This document shows, in pieces, positions 55,620 through 64,000 of a stretch of 64,000 nt of DNA. The first letter of the stretch is position 1, and each line of letters begins with the position of its first letter. The notes beneath the pieces are model-generated. The model was not told the origin of the DNA. It saw only the letters and a program-made list of their open reading frames with translations, and ran no database searches. This DNA comes from Hyaloscypha bicolor E (Eukaryota; Ascomycota; Leotiomycetes; Helotiales; Hyaloscyphaceae), in assembly GCF_002865645.1 (NCBI RefSeq), contig NW_020194589.1:728812-792811 (forward strand), given 5' to 3'. Both the position numbers and the translations under genes were made by a program.

Positions 55620-57637
55620 CGTGCGCTGTGGGCAGTGTTTAGCGAGCGGTCGAGGCTGCGTAAAACAGCGATAAAACCAGCCGAATTCAGCGGCCCAAAC
55701 CGCAGTACTCAGATATATTATATAATTTTAAAAACTAATAATATTAATTCGGATTATTTTTAATTATATAAAAATTAATTAAAATAAGAATATTATTTAT
55801 AAATCTATTAGAAATATAAATAATCTTAATATTTTTTAAGAAATATAAATTAGTATTTCTTTATAACTTATTCTTAATCTAAACTAGCTAATTATTAAAA
55901 ATAATATAATTTTTAATAAAGAAAATTAGATTTGAGAGCTTAATAATTCTAGTATTTTTAAAAGAAATATAAAATATAAGAAATCTTAAATAGAAATAAA
56001 TAAAAAATAGTTCGGAATTCTTTAGAAAGAAATTCGAAATAGTTAGAGCTATAGAAATAATAAAAGTAAATAAAATAAAAATAGTTAAAGCTATTATAAC
56101 CCGATTTATTATAGCTATATAATATTTAATATTATTCTCGAATTTAATATTATAAAGCTTAATATTTTCGAAAATAGTTTTATTATAATTATAGATATTT
56201 TTATATAAAAGAGTTTTATAAATGTTTTTCTAATAGCTTTTTATAATAATATTAATATTTGAATTTCTTGGCCTATTTATATAACTTTCTGGTAATAATA
56301 TAGTTATTAATTTCTAAAAGCTTTAAAATAAAAATAAAAAATTCTATTTTTATAAATTTATTTATAAATTCTCTAGAAATACTAATAAGATATTTAATTC
56401 GAAAAAGCTACTAATAAGATAATCTAAACTAGTAGAAGCTTTAGAAGCTTTAATAGAAATTAATATAATTTCTAATTATATAATATTCTAGAAAATTAAT
56501 TTATTATATATTTTTTCTATTATATTTTCTTTAATAATCTTATTATTATATTCTACTGCTTTACTAGTAAATTTAGTATTACATAACCATAATAATGCAT
56601 ACGGCTAGCTAGTATTTAGAATACTAAGGCTCTTATACTCAGAGCTTCCTTCCTTAGTTTAGAATTCTCGGATTAAGAGCCACTCTACCTGCTTTCCAAG
56701 CCCAGAGCCCGGTTTCGTAATATTATTCTAAACTTATTCTTATTCCTGTAAAGGAAGTAAAACCACTCTTATATCTTATATACAAGTGTGATTTTACGGC
56801 AATTTAATAATAGTACTATTAATATATACGGCTACAGAATTATATATTTACTAGAGAGATTAAGAGCTTATTAGGCTCTCTCTTACTTCAAGTTTTTGCG
56901 ATTTCCCCTTCTCTTTTTTCCGAAATACTATAATACTATAGATTAATCTTTATAGATCCAGATTACAAATGCAATTGCCGAGCTATAAGCAGAGGTTTAA
57001 TATTAAGCTGAGGTTATTTAGTAATAGAGTAATAGCCTCCTCCTCTTATAAGCTCGCCTTTATATAAAGCCGAAATCCTCTCTCTTATATCCCGAAAAAT
57101 TTGATATCCAGATCTATAAGTTTGATATCTGGCTCCCCTTAATTAAGGCCAAGCTACAAGTTAATAGCAAGGCTATTAGTAATACTACTACTCAATTCTA
57201 CTATATTTACCTTAATCTCGAATTATATATTCAAGCGATAGTTCTTCCTTAGCTTTTCCAGGCTAAAGACAATTAAACCTGGTCCTACCTCTCGATTCTC
57301 GACTAACTCTCTCGCATTTACTCAAATCCGAATAAGGTATAGGAAGCAGAGGACAAGCTATACTCTCTCAAGCAAGGCACTGATTCGCTTTATACGTTTA
57401 TTACTAAGTTTGAATGTATTCTATATGAGATATATAGGCAGAACTGAAACGATATTAATAAGATTATAGCTTTCCGTTAAGGACTTAATACTATAATTAA
57501 GAATAGACTAGTATAGTAATTGAACCTCCCTTAAACCTATACCAAGTTTATCGAGACGGTATAATAGCTAGCTGGATACTCTAGTATATACGAATACCAA
57601 AGCTCTGAGAAGAAGCCTTACTATTTATATAATACTA
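55620..57637. mobile_element. Two Gypsy gag relics, one inverted
   Basis: 55800-56580 on the minus strand is the reverse complement of the gag at about 18480-19000, more heavily RIPed (e.g. AGTTAGAGCTATAG..TAAAAGT mirrors the TAGCTATTCCGAATT area). 56590-56740 resembles the LTR of 18010-18120 (CTTTCCAAGCCC). 57060-57637 on the plus strand is gag of a different Gypsy lineage: FDIQIYKFDIWLPLIKAKL, LSRIYSNPNKV, KLYSLKQGTDSLYTFITKFE, with RIP stops. It ends abruptly at the peptidase gene. Confidence 0.7.
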
Positions 57638-59239
57638 GACGATGTCTGTGGGGCGAAGAATCCGCATTTCTACCTGCTACCTATGATGGGAGATTCTATC
57701 GGACCATCTACCGAGGAATGTGCTGCGACTCTTGGTCCCTGCCTCAAGTTTGGCGACCAACATTTCTGGTTGGCCAATCTCCATGTGTTTATCAAACTGA
57801 AAAGGGGGGAAACAAATGCTCAACAACACGTCCTTCATCCAGGGTTGCTGGACAAACATGCATGCGGGCACCTGACTGGAAAGGGTCATGTGCGATTTGG
57901 AACGTTATATGCTTTCTCGGCGAACGATCTGACTACCACGCGGCCTTCATCACACCCTTTCTGGAAAATGTTTCCGGAAATCCCCCAAGTAGTTACCGAC
58001 TGGGTGCTGATCGACGATTATGGGCACATAGAAGAGAACGAAATAGGGGATCAGGAGCCGTTTCTGAATACTCTTCGAATGCCCGGGCCTGGAAGAGGTG
58101 ACCCATATGTCACTGTCGTAAATCACAGCCCAGTGTTACCAGAGGCCAAGGTTCATACAACTGGCCGAACAAGTGGCCGTCGATCTGGCCAGATCTGCGA
58201 AATACCAGCATATCTCGATGCAGATGCCTCGAGGAGATCAACCAAGCCTACGCGAGAATGGTACGTCGAGCAGCCTAGTTGGATAACAGTTTCCGAGGAC
58301 AGTTAGCTCGAAAGTGGAATCGGAGTCCCAGGAGATTCAGGTGCTCCCGTCATCGATTCCGATACCAATTTCCTGTATGGCCAAATATGGGGGCGAAATA
58401 AATATTGGGGTCCGGGTCCAAGAGTTGCTTATTTCACGGCGATTTCTGATATCTCAGAGGATATCAAAGAGAAATGTCCTCAGTTGACAAGCACTTTGGA
58501 GCTTCCGCAGCGCTGTAATCGAGAAAGATCCCTTGCTTCGGAGCTTTATTGCCCCGAATGCGCTCATCCTGTAGAGAATCCCACACTACATTCAAGCGGA
58601 GACGGGTCCGACGAAATGAGTATGATGTCTGTTTCCTCCCCTAGTGAATTCAACAGTCTCTTTGATGATCCCTCGGATATCAACCCACTGGAACACAACT
58701 CGACAGATGGAAATCCTCCAGATTTACAGGATTCGGATATGATTTCGTCAGATAGCGATGAGCGTATGAGTACAAACTCCAGGGATGCTCAAGTGTCGTT
58801 TTCACCGATGAACCAACAGGCATTTGGCGAAGAGATAGACCAGTCTTATGTCGTACCAAATGACCAATTTGCGCTTGGGATGGACCAATTTCATGACGAC
58901 TCGGACTACGAATTTACTGTCAATGGCCGCCCACTTTCGATTCTTGAAGACGATAGCGAGGAAGATGATATAGCGCGGTCCTCGGCGTATAAGAAGACAC
59001 TGCACTATAGCGTTCCATATAACAAGGTTCCCAGCTCCTGGGTCATGGTTCACTCGAAGCCCAAAGCCACTACCAAAAGGCTATCGAAAGTGGCCTCAAA
59101 GGCGATGACGCAGCCAAGGAAGGAAACACGCTCGCTACTGCACTCATTTTTGAAGACTACCGAGGTACGTGTAAGGCCAAAGAGGCGTCGTACGCCTGCT
59201 AACACGTCTCAGTTCTTCCAAGGCCTCGCTCTTACTTGA
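57638..59239 (+). pseudogene. Trypsin-like peptidase-fold protein, one nonsense codon, 5' end lost
   Basis: One continuous frame with a single TAG (58304-58306; EDS-stop-LESG), where CAG is the obvious ancestor. Before it: TLGPCLKFGDQHFWLANLHV (candidate catalytic His in the LH pair), WVLIDDYG (candidate Asp). After it: GVPGDSGAPVIDSD with the GDSGxP serine signature, YGQIWGRNKY, AYFTAISDISEDIKE. Then a Cys-pair motif (YCPECAHPVENP), a long acidic Ser/Asp-rich region and a basic C-terminus (RVRPKRRRTPAN). So it was probably a chymotrypsin-fold domain plus a disordered tail. In filamentous fungi similar domains occur alone or next to NLR-type architectures. The first in-frame ATG is 57683, but the frame runs back to the end of the Gypsy relic at about 57638, so the natural 5' end may be missing. 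Everything after 57640 is otherwise unmutated. Confidence 0.7.
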
Positions 59240-59889
59240 CAGTGGAATGGTAAAGGATTACCGTCGGCTGGAAAGATCAAGCGCCAAAAATTAGTCTTGT
59301 AGTTCTACTTTTGGTGTGAGAAATGAGCCTCAGGCTGTGTAGCGCGACGACTCGAATTCCCTTGATTGCCAGCAGGTGAGGTTGGTTAAAGAGAAAAGTA
59401 AAAATCAAGCTGAGCTGATAAGGGGAAATTTAGCCCAGTATCAACGCCGAATTTGTTAAGAGCCTGTTATTTCGACCGTAAGAGAATATGTGTCTCGTAG
59501 CTCTGCATTCTACCAAAAGAAATTCGCTAATGTTCAGCCCTTTCGTCAGTTTAGAGTGCGAAGCACACAATTCTATTAATAACGATCCGGTGCCCACCAA
59601 TACATCTCTTCACAATTCACAAGCAAGATATCACAAATTCATCCTTTTTAAAGCCACGCTGCAGCCGGGCGATGTCAACACTATTACGTTTGGTATCTCT
59701 GAGTCTTCTAGTATGCTCTGCCTAGGCCCCCTTACTGTGTGTGCGAATTGCGTTATTTCTAAGGAACTAGAGAATTGGATGTGCTAATTGTATTACCTTT
59801 CAAAGATTTGAGGTACAGATAGAGGCCATTGAGCTCTTTGAGGAAGGATTCTAATCATCTGGCTGGAAGATAGTAATGGTGATGGTGAT
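59240..59889. other. Intergenic, one weak ORF
   Basis: ORF 59488-59787 (99 codons, includes SLHNSQARYHKFILFKATLQ and PGDVNTITFGIS) reads like a fragment of a secreted beta-sandwich or carbohydrate-binding protein, but I cannot place it and do not call a gene. Confidence 0.3.
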
Positions 59890-60608
59890 GGAATTAAGAC
59901 CAAGGGGGCCGCATCACGGATCTCACACACAAACTGGCCAGCAGAGGCCCTGAGACGAGGCACCAATCTCGTCTGGTCGACACCTTATGCCACGCTATGA
60001 AATGCTTTTTCGACTGCAAGTTCTATTCAACTACCAACTACTCGGCCTTGGGATTGGCTTTCTATGGTATTGCGGAGAATACGGTCGCTGCTGCCATGTC
60101 GTTCGAGATGACATAAAACTTGATTGCCGAATGGGCTCGGCCTTACAAGGGTGTTGGGAGTAAAAATAGTGACTCACTCGGTATTTCCGACAAGCTATGC
60201 ATGATGGCGGAGGAAGAGAAGGTACTCAAGGAAGTCCAGGCGAAGAAAGCGGAGAGGGACGGCATTATGGCCGAGGTGAAGAAAGAGGGAGCTGAGAGAC
60301 AAGCGCAGTTGGCCCGTTTAGCTCCTTTCCCCAAGACTCTAAGCAAACTCTCTTCCCCCGAATCAGCAACAAATGCCGATGCCAGTAATCATATCAACGG
60401 TAGCTCGGCTGTCTTTCACGATGACGCTTGCAATATGATGTGGCTGGACTCGGAGGGAATGGGAGACGACGGCCCCAACGCTGCCTCCGGCTCTCCGGAT
60501 CGAAGCAGTGAAGACGGCATCGAGCCCGACTTCAAAGTGGAAGATGAATATGATGTAGTAAAGAGATTACAAGAGATGAGAAGTTACAGATTCAAATGGT
60601 ATAGTATA
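59890..60608 (+). pseudogene. DUF7168-like protein, C-terminal part, nonsense mutated
   Basis: The frame reads HAMKCFFDCKFYSTTNYSAL, GLAFYGIAENTVAAAMSFEM, T-stop-N (TAA near 60115), LIAEWARPYKGVGSKNSDSL, GISDKLCMMAEEEK, then a Lys/Glu coiled coil and an acidic C-terminus (EPDFKVEDEYDVV). The A-A-M-x-F-E-M, GV(G/S)xxNSYxLG and coiled-coil order match the fungal DUF7168/DUF2786-related proteins of unknown function. The stop probably replaced a Tyr codon, not a RIP change. The N-terminal half is absent or too decayed to see. Confidence 0.5.
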
Positions 60609-60689
60609 TAGCTGGGTGGGAAACCAAAGATATCCTCCTTTTGTTTTCACGACTCACATGCGATCAAGTCGGCTATGCTCTTGAAACAC

Positions 60690-61494
60690 GTCCAACACCA
60701 CAAAAATTAGGCCATTGTGGTCGTTTTATTAAGCTTACGCCTTGTCACCGCAAACAACTCGTGAAATGAGCGACTATAGACTCACATACACGTGATAACC
60801 CTTGGGTAGAGCTTCCTAGATATCTTGGATGGGCTGAGTGGTGTGGGGCAAAGGCAATTCGAGGTGCCTTCCAGCTTGAGGGTTATACTAGAGTAAGAAG
60901 GAGAAAGCCACCGCTCTCAGAGAAGAATCAGGAACTGCGGCTAAAGTGGAAAGAAGAGCACTTAGACTGGACTAGCGAGAAATGGGATATAATACTTTGG
61001 AGCGACGAGAAGTGAGCTCGCCATGGCCCTCATAGGCAACAACCCTGCACGCGTAAGAAAGGGCCTTCAGAGCTATTCCAATTTCCACCCTGACACACCA
61101 GTGGCAGAGGAAGATTGGTTGGATGTTCTTTGGCTGTATTTCAGGGAATTACGGCAAAGGAGAGGGTTTATTCTGGGAGAAAGCTGGGGGATCAATTAAT
61201 ACAACGACTTATTATCAATACACTGTACCTGTTATTTTGAAGTACGTGTTCAACCACACAGGACTACACTTCAAGCAAGACTGTGGACCAGGGCACGGAT
61301 TAAAAGCAAGTCTAAAGTATATTCTAAGCTTGTTAGACCGGGAGGTTCACAGAAATTACACACGGCTCAAGAGAGCTGTGCAGGGGGCTTGGGATAGTTT
61401 AACAGATGCTGAGATTAGGGATTCCATCCACACGATGCATGTCAGCTGCGAGGCTATGTTCGCTGCGCATGGCCTATACACAGAATATTAGCAT
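60690..61494 (+). pseudogene. Tc1/mariner transposase fragment with deleted catalytic segment
   Basis: A first frame (about 60690-61015) gives a Tc3-type helix-turn-helix region (GRFIKLTPCHRKQLVK, PWVELPRYLGW) and EKWDIILWSDEK, with the first catalytic Asp. After a frameshift, 61123-61494 gives GCISGNYGKGEGLFWEKAGG, TVPVILKYVF and FKQDCGPGHGLKA (second Asp; family QDxAPxH). The expected NSPDLNPIE block with the third acidic residue is absent: GHGLKA runs into a linker and then DREVHRNYTRLKRAVQGAWD. An internal deletion of roughly 80-100 bp is likely. No TIRs were identified. Confidence 0.8.
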
Positions 61495-62883
61495 AAATAG
61501 CTTTAATTCTATGTATTATGCCTCCTTCTATGAGCTTCTGCAGTCACGATATTGTAAAAGCAGCGTGATGTGGCGATTTCTCGGCCGCTAATGAATTATT
61601 ACTACCTGTACTTTGTATACCTGTGCGCGCGTATCTCGACCTACCTGCAGCTGAATTGCCCGATGTGGGCTCATCGGAATCAAGAACTTAATCTCCACTG
61701 TGGATGCACTCAGGCCTAAAACACATGGGAATACCTGATGCCGCAGCTATGATATGATGTTTAAGTGGTCCCCAGGGGCATAAAATACATATATTGAGAT
61801 GGCGAAACATACACAATATCCATCATCCAGTATCCATGAAATCCGGCCATGACAAGCTAACATGTTCAAAAGATTGAGGCTGATAGCTATCTGGTGGCTT
61901 CAGCTTGACCTTTTTACGGTCCCTCATATATGGTGCCATACTTCCAGCCGTCGAGTCCTCAGGCCGAGCTCTCTTATTTGAGAAGAACATTCCCAGGAAA
62001 GCCCAACTGCAAAAACATATACCCCGAACTTTCATCGATGTGGAGGGCTCGCGATCAAAGTTGAAAGATCCGTGACGACGTCTAGTTTCATATCTCAACT
62101 CATTACCAAGGTCAACCGGGTGACATGAAATCCATTGAGGGGTGATGGTGTCAGTGAAGTGGGGGTAGTGTTTAAAAAGCGTTTTCTAATCTCATTCCTT
62201 TTTTCGCTTCAATTCCCCACTATATTATGTTCTCTTGTTCTCTTGTATTCTTCATGCGTGGAGATGGATCCCGCTATTTAGTGTTCATGTCACGGGTTCT
62301 ACTTTCTTCTCAGTAAAATGAGTGAAAGTGTTCTGTAGTTTCCCTTCTTCACTATCAAGCAAGGATCTCTGAAGAGCATATATGAAGCGGTAAAATACGA
62401 AGGCGGAAAGACTCAATAATTACCGAGAATATATACTGGGTTTAACGAGTGATTGACCACTTTCCTTAAATATTGAGTTTGTGGGATAAGCTCTGCTCTT
62501 GAATTGGTTTGCTACACAGCAACTTAAATTACTGTCAATTGTTGTAAGTGACTTGGTACCTGTCACTTCATTCTTGCTGTCAGCATTGTCTGGACCCACA
62601 ATGCACAGCTTGAGGGAGCAGCTTACAGCTTGTTTCATACATAAGTCTGTAAATACTTACTCTCGTCCTAATTGCAAGTTCAGACAACCTAGGCGTATCT
62701 TGTGTAGTACACCTTGGCAAAAGTCAGGTCGACAGTTCATTCCATCCCCTGATTTCTTTGTGGAGGATTATGACATATCCAGGTCTGGCAAATTGTGAGG
62801 AGTGAATAAGGACGTACAGTACAGCACAGCAGAGAAAAGAGGAGGGTTACATTGATCTACTGCAAAACTTTTTGAATATACCT
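61495..62883. other. Intergenic, one possible small gene
   Basis: ORF 61823-62098 (minus, 91 codons; basic and Pro-rich C-terminus with RDRKKVKLKPPDSYQPQSFE) could be a terminal exon of an unrecognised gene, but the support is weak. The rest has normal composition without features. Confidence 0.3.
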
Positions 62884-64000
62884 TTAAACGTGAGGAACAA
62901 ATTCAATTACAACCTTTCCTCTCGCCTTCCCGCTTTCCATCCTCGGAACCGCTTCCTCGAACTTCTCAACTGGCCACACGCTATCCAGCGCCGTCACAAA
63001 TCCACCAGCGTCAATCAAGCTTCCCACCTTTCCCGCATGTTCTCCCGACGGCTCTTGGATAAAGAACAAGTTCTTGACATCCCGAGTCGGAAGATCTGCA
63101 GGTTTCATTCCCTCCGGTGGCTGGAAAATGCTGATCAAAGTCCCTCCTTCTTTCACAACCCACCAGGCGTCCGCCAAAGCTTGCCAACCAATGCAGTCGA
63201 TCACCACGTCAACTTGTCTGCCAGCTTCAGCTTCTACCCACTTCTTCACATCGGCAGTTCTGTAATCCAACACCTCTGAGGCGCCAAGAGACTTCACAAA
63301 ATCAAATCTGTCTTTGCTACCTGTTGCTACCACTTCGGCGCCAGCCCACTTTGCGAGCTGCACAACCCACTTGAGAATCCACAGTCAGTAATTGCCTCAA
63401 AAACACTACAGAAAATATCAGATTGAGGGTGAATTTGCCAAAGAGGAAAGTACAACTTGAGAATATACACACCATTCCAACAGCCCCAGACCCAGCCGTA
63501 ACGAAAATACGTTTCCCCCTTGCTCCCGTTCCTGCAACAGGCTGGAGTGGAGCCTGAACAAACAGCGCTTGATACGCTGTTTCTACGGACATCGGGACCG
63601 TAGCAGCTTGAACAAAAGACAGTGTCTTTGGCTTGAAAGCCAGCTCATACGTGTCGCAAATTGTATATTCTCGACCAGCGGCAGTGCGGTAATAGTGTGT
63701 TCGACCGTATACTTCAGTTCCGGGCTGAAATGGTGAGTCTGAAGGGGCGGTAATGACGGTCCCAGCCATGTCGTAGCAAGGGACCAGCTCTTTGCCTTTG
63801 GTTTCGGAGGCCGGCGGGGGAAAGTTCTTCATCCAGAGGAGCTCTCCGCTTGTGAGAGCTGCTGCGTGAACGCGGATAAGGTGCTCTGTCGAGTTGGGGA
63901 CGGGAACTGGGAGAGGTCGGGTAGCGAGAAAGAGGGTCTTCGATGCTGGATCTGACTGAAGGAGGACTTTCATGGTGGTTGGGAGAGTTGCTGAAAGCAT
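62884..64000 (-). CDS. Zinc-independent medium-chain dehydrogenase/reductase (quinone-oxidoreductase-like)
   Basis: Two exons. Exon 1 runs 64000-63473, a 103-bp intron spans 63472-63370 (GTGTGT donor, CTGAC branch, CAAG acceptor, phase 0), and exon 2 is 63369-62884. The join gives SGAVGM|WVVQLAKWAGAEVV, the GxGxxG Rossmann NAD(P)H-binding loop. The N-terminal GroES-like domain has VHAAALTSGELLWMKNFPPP and PCYDMAGTVI; the Cys/His zinc ligands of alcohol dehydrogenases are absent, as in quinone-reductase-like members. The C-terminal half holds LGASEVLDYR, VDVVIDCIGWQ, GGTLISIFQPPEG and ends with GKARGKVVIEF, typical of the family. It probably reduces a quinone or enone with NADPH in the cytosol. 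I prefer ATG 63973 (MKVLLQSD), giving about 328 aa; an ATG at the window edge (64000) is also in frame. Intact and not RIPed. Confidence 0.92.

Overview
The window comes from a filamentous ascomycete (Pezizomycotina). The signs are short spliceosomal introns (50-103 bp), a HET-domain gene, fungal-only families (DUF7924, DUF3435, DUF7168), chromodomain Ty3/Gypsy, Ty1/Copia, Fot1/pogo and Tc1/mariner elements, and very strong repeat-induced point mutation (RIP): AT-rich relics whose frames are broken almost only by TAG/TAA/TGA where Gln, Arg or Trp codons are expected. The species cannot be named from the sequence. No intact tRNA, rRNA or CRISPR array was seen.

Layout. 1-9 kb: AT-rich transposon graveyard (an LTR element whose ORF I cannot identify, MITE-like palindromes, a pogo-type transposase tail) with one small surviving membrane-protein gene at 4.7-5.1 kb. 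8.6-9.75 kb: a retropepsin fragment directly downstream of a gene for a small cysteine-containing secreted protein. 10.9-11.5 kb: a frameshifted gag-like gene. 12.67-17.27 kb: a Copia element with both LTRs and target-site duplication, its reverse transcriptase deleted. 18-20.1 kb: a Gypsy gag relic carrying a solo LTR. 22-23.5 kb: a decayed SANT/Myb gene. 23.8-25.4 kb: an HMG-CoA reductase fragment fused to a decayed DUF7924 gene.

27.6-35.0 kb is the best-preserved gene island. Two related protein kinases with a shared N-terminal domain are followed by a HET-domain gene, all on the plus strand. The gene types suggest a non-self recognition or cell-death role, but this is inference. The second kinase and the HET gene both need GC-AG introns to stay in frame.

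35-64 kb: fossil repeats and a GC-rich 72-bp tandem array (38.4-38.8 kb); a full-length but RIP-killed chromodomain Gypsy element (39.77-45.73 kb, TSD ATTAG); a large DUF3435 tyrosine-recombinase relic (49.8-52.5 kb), the family to which Starship captains belong; a full-length dead Fot1-like element (53.44-55.60 kb, TA TSD); more Gypsy gag; a trypsin-like peptidase gene stopped by one TAG beside the RIPed repeat; DUF7168 and Tc1/mariner pseudogenes; and an intact medium-chain dehydrogenase/reductase gene running off the right edge.
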